Assembly (NCBI RefSeq): GCF_007827455.1
Contig: NZ_VISM01000001.1
Span: 1,527,501-1,591,500 of the forward strand
Reading direction: 5' to 3'
DNA length: 64,000 nucleotides
From: Lutibacter sp. Hel_I_33_5
Lineage (GTDB): Bacteria > Bacteroidota > Bacteroidia > Flavobacteriales > Flavobacteriaceae
Shown: positions 1 to 10,788 of the stretch, in pieces
How the letters are laid out: each line of letters starts with the position of its first letter
How positions within the stretch are numbered: the stretch's first letter is position 1
Position numbers and translations under genes: made by a program
The notes under the pieces: generated by a model
The model's database searches: none
What the model was told of the DNA's origin: nothing
Seen by the model: the letters and a program-made list of their open reading frames with translations, nothing else

Positions 1-220
1 TAGAATTCAGCTATATAATGGTGCAGAACAACGCGCTAAAAGAACCAGAGCGAGATTTAGTGTTGAATTTCCTAATATAAAATCATATTTATCGTATGAT
101 ACTCCAGAATGGAAAATTCAAGTTGGAAACTATAAAACAAGATTAGATGCCGATAGAGCTTTGGTAGAAATTCAACCAGAATTTTCTGGCGCTATTGTAG
201 TTCCTCTTAAAGTAAAATAA
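1..220 (+). CDS. SPOR domain-containing protein, C-terminal end (partial)
   Basis: The gene enters from the left edge; only the last 72 codons are visible, in the frame that begins at base 2 and ends with TAA at 218-220. The text WKIQVGNYKTRLDADRAL followed by a short beta strand is typical of the last half of a SPOR (sporulation-related repeat) domain, which binds denuded glycan strands of peptidoglycan. In flavobacteria a SPOR-domain protein commonly lies next to infB, and that is the position here (convergent with infB, separated by a bidirectional terminator). The domain call rests on the visible half-domain plus this context. The N-terminal part, including any signal peptide, lies outside the window. 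Confidence 0.7.
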   Translation, partial: RIQLYNGAEQRAKRTRARFSVEFPNIKSYLSYDTPEWKIQVGNYKTRLDADRALVEIQPEFSGAIVVPLKVK

Positions 221-237
221 TTTTAAAATTATTCATA

Positions 238-268
238 AAAAAACCGAAGCTTATGCTTCGGTTTTTTG
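238..268. terminator. Bidirectional intrinsic terminator
   Basis: The arms AACCGAAGC and GCTTCGGTT flank a TTAT loop. A T run follows on the plus strand and an A run precedes it, so it can end both the SPOR gene (plus) and infB (minus), which converge here. Confidence 0.85.
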
Positions 269-305
269 TTTTATATATTTTTGATTTAATAAGAATAGTA
301 AGGGT

Positions 306-3056
<2,751 letters not shown>

Positions 3057-3135
3057 AAATTGTTTTTACTTTTGTTATAAAAACACACTTTATACGTAGT
3101 ATAGTTATGCTCTCTTTTTATTACTTTTAGTTTAG

Positions 3136-4392
3136 TTAATCTTCGAACTCTTCTTTTAAGATTCTTTGTACGTCTAAAATAGTTTCCTCTTCTAAATCCG
3201 TTCTTTTCACTAATTCTTCTACTGTAGTGTCTAATACACTTCTTGCAGTATCTAAACCAATTTTCTTAAATTCGGTAATTACCCAATCTTCAATTTCATC
3301 TATAAATTCTGTCAATTCAACATCTTCTTCTTCTAACCCTTCTCTCTGAACATCAATCTCATATCCAGTTAACTCACTTGCTAAACGAATGTTTACACCA
3401 CCTTTACCAATAGCTTTAGAAACTTCTTCTGGTTTTAATAAAACGCTTACTCGTCCTTTTTTACCATTTCTCTCTTCTTCGTATTCCTTTATTTCCATTG
3501 ACGTTACTTTTGCAGGGCTTAATGCTCTTGCAATAAATAACTGTTCATTTTTGGTGTAATTGATAACATCAATATTTTCGTTTCCTAATTCACGAACAAT
3601 TCCATGAATTCTAGATCCTTTCATACCAACACAAGCTCCAACAGGATCAATTCTATCATCATAAGAATCAACAGCTACTTTTGCTTTTTCTCCAGGAATT
3701 CTTGCAACTCCTTCAACTGTAATTAATCCGTCAAAAACTTCAGGAATTTCTTGTTCGAATAATTTATTTAAGAACAATGATGATGTTCTTGATAAAATAA
3801 TTGCTGGCTTATTACCTCTTAATTCTACCGATTTTATAACTCCACGAACTGAATCTCCTTTTCTAAAGAAATCTGAACGAATTTGTTCGCTCTTTGGCAT
3901 CACCAATTCATTACCATCATCATCTAACAAAATAATTGCATTATGACGAATATGATGAACTTCTGCACTATAAATCTCTCCTTCTAATTCTTTAAATTGC
4001 TTAAACACATTTGTACTATCGTGCTCATGAATTTTAGAGATTAAATTCTGACGCAATGCTAAAATAGCTCTTCTACCTAAATCTATCAGCTTAACCTCTT
4101 CAGATACATCTTCACCAATCTCAAAATCTGGTTCTATTTTTTGTGCTGCAGTTAATTCTATTTCTTCATTATCTTCTTCTACTTCACCATCGGCAACAAC
4201 GATTCTATTTCTCCAAATCTCTAAATCTCCTTTATCTGGATTTATAATAATATCAAAATTATCATCCGATCCAAATTTACGTTTTAATGCAGCTCTAAAA
4301 ACCTCTTCTAAAATAGACATTAATGTTACTCTGTCTATACTTTTATTGTCTTTAAATTCTGAAAACGAATCAATTAGCGCTATATTTTCCAT
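3136..4392 (-). CDS. nusA: Transcription termination/antitermination factor NusA
   Basis: NusA binds RNA polymerase and nascent RNA and modulates pausing, termination and antitermination. The 418-residue protein has the N-terminal RNA polymerase-binding domain (about 1-125), an S1 domain (about 135-200; YSAEVHHIRHNAIILLDDDG) and tandem KH domains (about 230-345; VGACVGMKGSRIHGIVRELG, and later KAIGKGGVNIRLASELTGYE). A short acidic C-terminal helical region follows. It lacks the two acidic repeats of the longer E. coli protein, as usual in this phylum. It lies 12 nt downstream of rimP and 79 nt upstream of infB, in the conserved operon order. Confidence 0.97.
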   Translation of the reverse strand: MENIALIDSFSEFKDNKSIDRVTLMSILEEVFRAALKRKFGSDDNFDIIINPDKGDLEIWRNRIVVADGEVEEDNEEIELTAAQKIEPDFEIGEDVSEEVKLIDLGRRAILALRQNLISKIHEHDSTNVFKQFKELEGEIYSAEVHHIRHNAIILLDDDGNELVMPKSEQIRSDFFRKGDSVRGVIKSVELRGNKPAIILSRTSSLFLNKLFEQEIPEVFDGLITVEGVARIPGEKAKVAVDSYDDRIDPVGACVGMKGSRIHGIVRELGNENIDVINYTKNEQLFIARALSPAKVTSMEIKEYEEERNGKKGRVSVLLKPEEVSKAIGKGGVNIRLASELTGYEIDVQREGLEEEDVELTEFIDEIEDWVITEFKKIGLDTARSVLDTTVEELVKRTDLEEETILDVQRILKEEFED

Positions 4393-4404
4393 TGCATAAT
4401 TTCC

Positions 4405-4866
4405 TTAAAATATAATCTTAACTTTAGCTTCTTTAATATGTGTGTACTCTAAACTTATTTTCTTTGCTACGGTAACCTTTCCTTTACCTATAGGCTTGGG
4501 CTCTCTTGCTTTCCATTCTAAGACAATTTCTTTATCTGTTACATTGGTTAGCGTCCCTTCGTACTTTTCTTCTTCTGTTTTTACTTTTAATATCCTACCT
4601 ATATTCTTTTGATATTGTCTTAACAATAATAAAGGGTGTGAAATATCTGGTGATGTAACCTCTAAAGCAAAATCTTCTTCTTCTCTGTCTAAGTTATTCT
4701 CTATATACCTATTTATTCTAATACACTCTTTAATAGGTATCCCTTCATCTCCATCAACAATAACTCTTATTTTGTTATTTGCTAAAAAAAGCACATCGAT
4801 TAAAAACAAAGAATCATTCTCTAATACCGCTTCTTCAACTAAGTCTCTAACTTTCTGTTCTTTCAT
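4405..4866 (-). CDS. rimP: Ribosome maturation factor RimP
   Basis: RimP assists maturation of the 30S subunit. The product (153 residues from this start) has the N-terminal RimP domain (VRDLVEEAV, then FLIDVLFLANNKIRVIVDGD, then IPIKECIRINRYIENNLD) and the C-terminal SH3-like domain (PLLLLRQYQKNIGRILKV, then YEGTLTNVTDKEIVLEWK). A longer in-frame ATG exists at 4932, but the extra 22 residues do not look like RimP. That start also lies about 9 nt upstream of the start of transcription predicted from the promoter at 4930-4960, and the hairpin at 4881-4901 lies inside that extension. The start at 4866 is therefore preferred. First gene of rimP-nusA-infB. Confidence 0.93.
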   Translation of the reverse strand: MKEQKVRDLVEEAVLENDSLFLIDVLFLANNKIRVIVDGDEGIPIKECIRINRYIENNLDREEEDFALEVTSPDISHPLLLLRQYQKNIGRILKVKTEEEKYEGTLTNVTDKEIVLEWKAREPKPIGKGKVTVAKKISLEYTHIKEAKVKIIF

Positions 4867-4870
4867 TTTA

Positions 4871-4901
4871 GGTATAAAAAGAGGGGACTTTTCGTCCCCT
4901 C
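4871..4901 (-). promoter_or_regulatory. Terminator-like hairpin in the rimP-nusA-infB leader (candidate attenuator)
   Basis: On the minus strand an 8-bp GC-rich stem (GAGGGGAC, loop GAAAA, GTCCCCTC) is followed directly by TTTTTAT. This is the form of an intrinsic terminator, yet it ends only 14 nt before the rimP ATG and lies in the predicted leader of about 57 nt. It could attenuate the operon or mask the start site; the function is inferred. Confidence 0.65.
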
Positions 4902-4929
4902 CATCTTTATTTTTGTAAAAACTTCGGTG

Positions 4930-4960
4930 CAAATATAATAACTAATCTAAGAATATACAA
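4930..4960 (-). promoter_or_regulatory. Promoter of rimP-nusA-infB
   Basis: On the minus strand the -7 element TATATTTG (4937-4930) matches TAnnTTTG exactly. A TTG lies 20 nt upstream (4960-4958) in the -33 position. Transcription should start near 4923, giving a leader of about 57 nt before the rimP start at 4866. Confidence 0.65.
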
Positions 4961-5023
4961 ATAGCTTACTCTCTATTGTAAGGACTTAAATAAAATACTA
5001 CCAAAACAAAAAGTTTCTAAACT

Positions 5024-5053
5024 ATAAAAGCGCTCACAATTTGTGAGCGCTTT
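5024..5053 (-). terminator. Terminator of tRNA-Gln
   Basis: A perfect palindrome (CGCTCACAA, one base, TTGTGAGCG, extended by GAAA/TTTC-type pairs) lies 4 nt past the tRNA 3' end. On the minus strand it runs into TTTTATAG. Confidence 0.75.
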
Positions 5054-5056
5054 CTG

Positions 5057-5128
5057 TTGGCCTACAAGGACTCGAACCTTGAATGTCGGTACCAAAAACC
5101 GGTGTGTTACCAATTACACCATAGGCCA
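5057..5128 (-). tRNA. tRNA-Gln (anticodon TTG)
   Basis: The minus strand folds as a full cloverleaf of 72 nt including the discriminator A. The acceptor stem is TGGCCTA/TAGGCCA, the D stem GTGT/ACAC and the T arm CAAGG-TTCGAGT-CCTTG. The anticodon loop TTTTGGT gives anticodon TTG. The outermost anticodon-stem pair is a C-A mismatch, with four good pairs inside. The 3' CCA is not encoded (CAG follows). It is a single-gene unit with its own promoter and terminator. Confidence 0.95.
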
Positions 5129-5145
5129 ATAATTTATTGAGGATG

Positions 5146-5176
5146 CAAATTTAAAGTAAACTTTTAATTGTGCAAA
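5146..5176 (-). promoter_or_regulatory. Promoter of tRNA-Gln
   Basis: Minus strand: TTTG (5176-5173), 19-nt spacer, TAAATTTG (5153-5146). This is an exact fit to the Bacteroidota sigma-A consensus, about 18 nt upstream of the tRNA 5' end. Confidence 0.8.
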
Positions 5177-5301
5177 CAAATTCGTCTAATTTTTGAGTTT
5201 AACAAACATTTATGATGATAAACATCTCGAAATGAAAATCTGAAACGTTTTTTATAGGATTAATTACTAAATTCGCCTCAGATTAGATTATTTACCAACT
5301 T

Positions 5302-8300
5302 ATGACCACATCAAACTATAATAAATGGAACATTATCCTTGGATGGATTGTTTTTGCTATTGCTTTAATTACATACACACTAACGTTAGAACCCACGGTA
5401 AGCGCTTGGGATTGTGGAGAATACATCTCTACAGCAGTTAAATTAGAAGTTGGTCATCCACCTGGAGCACCTTTGTTTCAAATGCTCGGTGCATTTTTTG
5501 CAATGTTTACAAATGATGTAACTCAGATTGCTAAAATGGTGAATTTCATGTCTGGTTTAGCCAGTGCATTTACCATTTTATTTATGTTTTGGACGATTAC
5601 CAATTTGGCTAAAAAATTAGCAATAAAATCTGGTGAACTTACCGAAAGTAAATACATTGCAATTTTAGGGAGTGCAGTAGTTGGTTCTTTAGCCTATACT
5701 TTTTCAGACAGTTTCTGGTTTAGTGCAGTAGAAGGAGAAGTATATGCAATGTCCTCTTTTTTAATGGCTTTATTGTTTTGGCTAGGGTTAAAATGGGAAA
5801 GTGAAATAAACACTTATAGAGGTAATAAATGGTTAGTATTAATAAGTTTTGTAGTTGGTTTATCCTTTGGTGTCCATATCTTATCACTATTAGTAATACC
5901 TGCAATTGTATTATTATACTTCTTTAAAACCTATAAAAATATCAATATTAAAACTACTGCAATTGCAACAGTAATTTCTGTATTGGTTTTAGCTTTTGTT
6001 TTTAAATTTTTATTTCCGTTTACTCTAAAATTCTTCAGTGCATCAGAATTATTTTTCATCAATTCTGTTGGATTACCATTTAATTCAGGAAGTATCATTG
6101 CCGGAATAATTTTAATAGGGTTGTTTTACTTCGGATTAAACTATACTCGTAAGCATGAGAAAATAATGACAAACACATTAATATTATCTGTGTTATTTAT
6201 TATGATTGGTTTTTCTTCGTGGTTAATGTTGCCAATTAGAGCAAATGCAAATACTACTATTAATGAAAACGACCCATCCTCTGCAAGAGAGTTGTTGGCG
6301 TATTATAATAGAGAACAATATGGCGATGCCAACGTTTTTTATGATACTTATTATTCTAATAGATATTCTCAAGAGCAAGATGCATTAAATCCAACTAGAG
6401 ATGATAAGCCAAAATACGAAAAGAAAAATGGCAAATATGTTATTGTAAATAAGTACAAAGACGCACTTCCAAATTGGTCTGGTAAGCATAAAGGTTTTAT
6501 ACCTAGAATGGTAAATCCTGCATCCGAAAAAATGTATAAAGCTATTGCAGGAATACCCGAAAATAGTAGAAGACGACCCACTTTTGTTGAGAACATCAAA
6601 TTTATGATGAGCTATCAATTTGGATATATGTATGGGCGTTATTTTATGTGGAATTTTGTTGGACGACAGAATGATGTCCAAGGGAACTTAGATATGTTTA
6701 ATGGGAATTGGCTAAGCGGAATTAACCCTATAGATGAAGCTAGATTAGGCTCTCAAAGAAGTTTACCAACCGATGTAAAAGAAAATAAAGGAAGAAATAA
6801 ATATTACTTTTTACCTTTTATTTTAGGAATTATTGGCCTCTTATATCAGTTAAAATGGGATAAAAAGAATTTTTACACATTGTTAATCTTTTTCTTATTT
6901 ACTGGAGCTGCGATAATTTTCTATACAAATCCTAAACCTTTTGAACCCAGAGAACGTGATTACGCCGTAGTAGGATCCTTCTATATTTTTGCCGTTTGGA
7001 TTGGTTTTGGAGTTTTAGCACTGTATGAAAAACTGAAACAGTTTGCTGATAAAAAAACAATAGCAATTGCTGTTTCTGCTGTTTCACTTATAGCTGTACC
7101 AACATTAATGGCTTCACAGAATTGGGATGACCATGATAGATCTAATCGATATACAGCTCATTTAAATGCACAAGCATATTTAGAAAGTTGCGATCCAAAT
7201 GCGATTATGTTTACCATAGGTGATAACGATACGTTTCCACTTTGGTATATGCAAGAAGTAGAAGGCTTTAGAACCGATATAAAATTAGTGAACACAAGTC
7301 TATTCCAAACGGATTGGTACATAGACCAAATGAAGAAAAAAACATACAAAGCAGATCCAATTCCTTCAAAATTGAAACACGATCAATACAAATATGGAAC
7401 TTTAGATGCTGCATATTATTTTGATGAATTAGCCGCTATACCAAAAGATTCTGTTTTAGACTTAAACATTTTTATGCGTTGGTTAAGTAGCACTAATGAG
7501 CGAACTTTCTATGATTTAGAAGATGATGGTTTACCAGAAAAAATTCTTCCTACAAAAAACATTAGAATTCCTGTTAATAAAGAAAATGCGTTGAAATACG
7601 GAATTGTTGCTCCAAAGGATGCAGACAAAATAGTTGATTATATTGACATAACTATTGATAGAGCAATTCAAAAGAACGCTATATTGATGTTAGATATTTT
7701 AAATAATTTTGACTGGAAACGCCCTATTTATTTTACTGGCGGATCTAATGCTGATAATGAATATATTTGGCTAAAAGACTATTTACAACTTGATGGTTTA
7801 GCGTATAAATTTGTTCCTATAAAAACCTCTATTAAAGATAAATCTATGTTTGATATGGGTAGAATAGACCCAGAAAAAATGTATACTAATGTTAAGAAAT
7901 GGAACTGGAGAAATATTAATGATGGTAAGATTTATTTGGACGAGCAAACAAAACGAAATTCTATTTCTTTCCGTAATAATTTAATGCGCTTGTCCGAAGC
8001 TTTTGCTGCAGAAGGTGACACCATTAAAGCTATAGAAGTTTTAGATTTATCATTAGAAAAATTTCCGATAGAGAAATTTGATCATTATAGTCTAGCTTTA
8101 GGATATCCAGAAATTTATTACAAATTAGGAGAAACTGAAAAAGCTAGAAAAACTGCCGAAATATTAATTGGTCTTTTTAAAGAAAAACTACATTGGTATA
8201 GTACTTTTTCTACCGAAGACACCAATATAATTTTCGACGAAATTGATACTAACTTATACATGTATAGAAATATTTTAGGTCAGATTGAAAAAGCAGATTC

Positions 8301-8418
8301 TGACAAAGAATATTTAGAAAAATTACAAGACGGATTTATTGAAAGTGTAAAACTTTTTAGTCATTTAATGCCCGATGAAGATGAAACTAAACAAGCTCTA
8401 GACAGTATTAATCCGTAA
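5302..8418 (+). CDS. DUF2723 (GT117-type) polytopic membrane protein
   Basis: A 1,038-residue inner-membrane protein with many hydrophobic segments in the first 570 residues and a large soluble C-terminal part. The N terminus has the family hallmark WDCGEY (36-41) and GHPPGAP (51-57) in the first loop after TM1. An acidic pair in that loop (here Asp37/Glu40) is what GT-C glycosyltransferases use for catalysis. Known of the family: DUF2723 is CAZy GT117, and its human member TMEM260 is a protein O-mannosyltransferase. The soluble part includes SQNWDDHDRSNRYTAH and GDNDTFPLWYMQEVEG, conserved in Bacteroidota members, and ends in TPR-like helices (about 890-950). A lipid-linked sugar donor and a surface glycan or protein acceptor are inferred. 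It is followed 7 nt later by a NodB-type deacetylase, probably in one transcript. Confidence 0.85.
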   Translation: MTTSNYNKWNIILGWIVFAIALITYTLTLEPTVSAWDCGEYISTAVKLEVGHPPGAPLFQMLGAFFAMFTNDVTQIAKMVNFMSGLASAFTILFMFWTITNLAKKLAIKSGELTESKYIAILGSAVVGSLAYTFSDSFWFSAVEGEVYAMSSFLMALLFWLGLKWESEINTYRGNKWLVLISFVVGLSFGVHILSLLVIPAIVLLYFFKTYKNINIKTTAIATVISVLVLAFVFKFLFPFTLKFFSASELFFINSVGLPFNSGSIIAGIILIGLFYFGLNYTRKHEKIMTNTLILSVLFIMIGFSSWLMLPIRANANTTINENDPSSARELLAYYNREQYGDANVFYDTYYSNRYSQEQDALNPTRDDKPKYEKKNGKYVIVNKYKDALPNWSGKHKGFIPRMVNPASEKMYKAIAGIPENSRRRPTFVENIKFMMSYQFGYMYGRYFMWNFVGRQNDVQGNLDMFNGNWLSGINPIDEARLGSQRSLPTDVKENKGRNKYYFLPFILGIIGLLYQLKWDKKNFYTLLIFFLFTGAAIIFYTNPKPFEPRERDYAVVGSFYIFAVWIGFGVLALYEKLKQFADKKTIAIAVSAVSLIAVPTLMASQNWDDHDRSNRYTAHLNAQAYLESCDPNAIMFTIGDNDTFPLWYMQEVEGFRTDIKLVNTSLFQTDWYIDQMKKKTYKADPIPSKLKHDQYKYGTLDAAYYFDELAAIPKDSVLDLNIFMRWLSSTNERTFYDLEDDGLPEKILPTKNIRIPVNKENALKYGIVAPKDADKIVDYIDITIDRAIQKNAILMLDILNNFDWKRPIYFTGGSNADNEYIWLKDYLQLDGLAYKFVPIKTSIKDKSMFDMGRIDPEKMYTNVKKWNWRNINDGKIYLDEQTKRNSISFRNNLMRLSEAFAAEGDTIKAIEVLDLSLEKFPIEKFDHYSLALGYPEIYYKLGETEKARKTAEILIGLFKEKLHWYSTFSTEDTNIIFDEIDTNLYMYRNILGQIEKADSDKEYLEKLQDGFIESVKLFSHLMPDEDETKQALDSINP

Positions 8419-8425
8419 CCAATAC

Positions 8426-9061
8426 ATGTCTTATTTTATAAAAACGCCAGATATAGTGCAGAGACTTTTCTCTAAATATATCTGGCGTTTTTCTTCTAAC
8501 AAAAAAGAACTCTACCTCACTTTTGATGATGGACCAACTCCAGAAATTACAACTTTTGTTTTGGAGGAATTAAAAAAGTACAATGCAAAAGCTACTTTTT
8601 TTTGTATTGGAAAAAACATTAAAAATCATCCTACTATTTTTAAGCAATTATTAGATGAAGGACATTCAGTCGGAAATCACACTCAAAACCACCTAAACGG
8701 CTGGAAAAGTAGCAATGCTACTTATGTAGAAAATGTTTTGTTGTGTAAAAAAGAAATTCAACAATTCAACAATTCAATAAATAAACAATTGTTTCGTCCT
8801 CCTTATGGAAAAATAAAACCGAGTCAATCTAAAAAACTAAGAAAACTTGGTTACAAAATTATTATGTGGGATGTTCTCAGTGCAGATTTTGACACTAAAA
8901 TCTCAAAAGAGAAATGTTTAGATAATGTTTTAAAAAATACACAAAACGGAAGTATTATTATTTTTCATGACAGTAAAAAAGCATCAGAAAAGCTACAATT
9001 TGTATTACCAAAAGTATTAAACGAGTTTTCTAAAAAAGGCTATGTTTTTAAAAGAATTTGA
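8426..9061 (+). CDS. Polysaccharide deacetylase (NodB homology) family protein
   Basis: A 211-residue carbohydrate esterase 4 family protein, expected to remove N- or O-acetyl groups from a sugar polymer with a divalent metal. The motifs are complete: TFDDGP at 32-37 (Asp34 catalytic base, Asp35 metal), HTQNH at 85-89 (metal ligands), RPPYG at 124-128, WDVLSADF near 150 and IIIFHD near 178 (catalytic His). There is no obvious signal peptide; the first 27 residues are short and mixed, so the location is uncertain. It starts 7 nt after the DUF2723 gene, and the two are probably co-transcribed. A shared glycan pathway is an inference from that spacing. Confidence 0.88.
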   Translation: MSYFIKTPDIVQRLFSKYIWRFSSNKKELYLTFDDGPTPEITTFVLEELKKYNAKATFFCIGKNIKNHPTIFKQLLDEGHSVGNHTQNHLNGWKSSNATYVENVLLCKKEIQQFNNSINKQLFRPPYGKIKPSQSKKLRKLGYKIIMWDVLSADFDTKISKEKCLDNVLKNTQNGSIIIFHDSKKASEKLQFVLPKVLNEFSKKGYVFKRI

Positions 9062-9075
9062 TTTTTCTAAATACA

Positions 9076-9106
9076 GTCAGGACCTCTCGACTGCGCTCGA
9101 GGTGAC
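9076..9106. repeat. Dispersed imperfect palindrome of the CTCGACTGCGCTCGAGGT type
   Basis: A GC-rich imperfect inverted repeat in otherwise AT-rich DNA, with core CTCGACTGCGCTCGAGGT and flanked by GTC...GAC. It sits between two convergent genes (the NodB gene and the thioredoxin-like gene), where it could also act as a weak bidirectional terminator. Short palindromes with this core are familiar as intergenic repeats in Bacteroidota genomes; only one copy is seen here. Confidence 0.55.
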
Positions 9107-9112
9107 AAAAAT

Positions 9113-9406
9113 TTAAACGTATTCTTGAACCAAATCAATTAGTGTATCGGCATCTTGTTCTCCTGTTTGACGCCATTTCATCTCACCATTTTTATAAATC
9201 ATAAACGTAGGATTTCCTTTTACACGAAGTGCGTCGGCAAGTATTTCATTCTTTTTAATATCTATTTTAATCACCTTTGCTTTATCTCCTAAAGCGGCAG
9301 CAACATCTCTTAGTGTATCTATAGTTGTATTAGCATCATTCCAATCGAAATAGAAATCTATTAAGACTGGTTTTTCTACACTAATTAACTCTCCAAATTT
9401 TGTCAT
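9113..9406 (-). CDS. Thioredoxin-fold protein lacking the CXXC motif
   Basis: A 97-residue, one-domain thioredoxin-fold protein. The strand VLIDFYFDW and the cis-proline region NPTFMIYKNG (Pro66) align with thioredoxin. Where WCGPC should be, the protein has WNDAN (22-26), so both cysteines are replaced by Asn and there is no Cys in the protein at all. It cannot do thiol-disulfide exchange. It may serve as a chaperone, adaptor or binding module; the true role is unknown. It is cytoplasmic (no signal peptide) and stands alone on the minus strand. Confidence 0.85.
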   Translation of the reverse strand: MTKFGELISVEKPVLIDFYFDWNDANTTIDTLRDVAAALGDKAKVIKIDIKKNEILADALRVKGNPTFMIYKNGEMKWRQTGEQDADTLIDLVQEYV

Positions 9407-9458
9407 AATAAATAAGTTTATTAGGGGAAAACGTACAAATTATTTTATAGTTAAAGTA

Positions 9459-9466
9459 CAAATATA
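9459..9466 (-). promoter_or_regulatory. Candidate -7 element for the thioredoxin-like gene
   Basis: The minus strand reads TATATTTG, an exact TAnnTTTG match, 53 nt before the start codon. No TTG lies at the right spacing upstream, so the call is tentative. Confidence 0.4.
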
Positions 9467-9492
9467 ACATTTCTAATTAAAACGACTGATTA

Positions 9493-10719
9493 TCAAGCCT
9501 TTTTCAACTCAATTACGGTTACTTCTGGCCAGATTCCAACACGCCCTGGAAATGCGTGAAAACCAAATCCACGATTTACATTTATGTACCTTCCAAATTC
9601 TTCATACAAACCTGCCCATTGTTTATAGACATATTTTGATGGGCTCCATTTTATGAAACCTGGAATTTCGATTCCGAATTGTAATCCGTGTGTATGACCG
9701 CTTAAGGTTAAGTGATAATTAAAATCGTCTTCTTTTACTTTATATTCCCAATGACTTGGGTCGTGCGTCATTAAAATTTTAAAATCGTCTTTTTTGATAT
9801 TTGCTGAAGCCTTTTTTAAATCACCTGATTGATTAAATCCTTTTCCCCAGTTTTCTACACCTAAAAGTGCAATTCTTTGTCCGTCTTTTTCGATGTATCT
9901 GTGTTCATCTAGCAATAATTCGAAACCTATTCTTGGGTGAATATCTTTTACTGCTTTAAAATTGGCTATTTTTTCTTCTGGCGTTTTCCATTTCATATAA
10001 TCTCCATAATCATGATTTCCTAAAACTGAGTATTTTCCGTAAGGTGCTTCTAATTGAGAAAAGGTTTCTATCCAATTATCCATTTCGGTAGCTTCATTAT
10101 TTACAATATCTCCTGTAAAAAGCATTAAATCAGATTTTTGCTGATTGATTAAATCAACGCCATATTGAATTTTTTCTTTATTGGTAAAACTTCCTGAATG
10201 TATATCTGAAATTTGCGTGATCGTAAAACCATCAAAAGCATCAGGTAAATCCTTAAAAGTTAATTGATATTTTAAAACCTTGTAATTGTGTTTTCCTTTA
10301 ATGATTCCGTATAAAAACCCTGCAAACGGAATTGCAGCTAATCCCAATGCTATTTGAGAAATAAATTTTCTTCTACCCGCCAATGATTTTGTTTCATTTG
10401 AAGAGGCAACCGAAATTAATTTCTGAATCCAACGAACCACATCTTCTCCAAACAACGTCACTAAAATAAATATCTTAGGAACCAAAACCGTTAATAACAT
10501 TCCTAATCCCCATTGAAATCCTTTAGTTTGACCTACTGTTCTTGGCGTAGTAAATACCACATAAAAAAAGTTAGCATAAATAATTAGTGATATTACTAAA
10601 ACACTCCAACGTAAAACTCTGTATTTAGAAACTGTTTTTAAAGCCTGAAATGTGTAAAATTCTAAGATTACAATTAAAAAAGTAATAATGATTAAGGTGA
10701 TAATCACTCTTGTTGGCAT
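9493..10719 (-). CDS. Membrane-anchored metallophosphoesterase (YaeI/YkuE type)
   Basis: A 408-residue calcineurin-like phosphoesterase. The N-terminal 135 residues hold several hydrophobic segments (about 3-26, 38-57, 70-90, 120-140). A basic RRKF (116-119) precedes the last of these, as in Tat-type or membrane-anchor starts. The catalytic domain follows with its metal ligands intact: SDIH at 171-174, GD at 203-204, GNHD at 234-237 and GHTHG near 344. Family members split phosphate esters, including UDP-sugar pyrophosphate or lipid substrates. The substrate here is unknown. Confidence 0.9.
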   Translation of the reverse strand: MPTRVIITLIIITFLIVILEFYTFQALKTVSKYRVLRWSVLVISLIIYANFFYVVFTTPRTVGQTKGFQWGLGMLLTVLVPKIFILVTLFGEDVVRWIQKLISVASSNETKSLAGRRKFISQIALGLAAIPFAGFLYGIIKGKHNYKVLKYQLTFKDLPDAFDGFTITQISDIHSGSFTNKEKIQYGVDLINQQKSDLMLFTGDIVNNEATEMDNWIETFSQLEAPYGKYSVLGNHDYGDYMKWKTPEEKIANFKAVKDIHPRIGFELLLDEHRYIEKDGQRIALLGVENWGKGFNQSGDLKKASANIKKDDFKILMTHDPSHWEYKVKEDDFNYHLTLSGHTHGLQFGIEIPGFIKWSPSKYVYKQWAGLYEEFGRYINVNRGFGFHAFPGRVGIWPEVTVIELKKA

Positions 10720-10741
10720 AGGTAGGTTTTTAAAATGTTAA

Positions 10742-10757
10742 CAAAGATACAAACATA
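10742..10757 (-). promoter_or_regulatory. Two adjoining -7 elements for the phosphoesterase gene
   Basis: The minus strand reads TATGTTTG then TATCTTTG back to back, both exact TAnnTTTG matches, about 22-38 nt before the start codon. The -33 element is not clear. Confidence 0.4.
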
Positions 10758-10788
10758 AATAGGCAATAAATCGATTCTAAAGTTAAGG

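Noticed and set aside
4867..4932. Longer rimP frame starting at 4932
   Set aside because: The extension is not RimP-like, contains the leader hairpin, and its ATG lies upstream of the start of transcription expected from the promoter.
5185..5200. Promoter for the DUF2723 gene at TAATTTTTG
   Set aside because: It has three bases between TA and TTTG instead of two and lies over 100 nt before the start; no better match was found.
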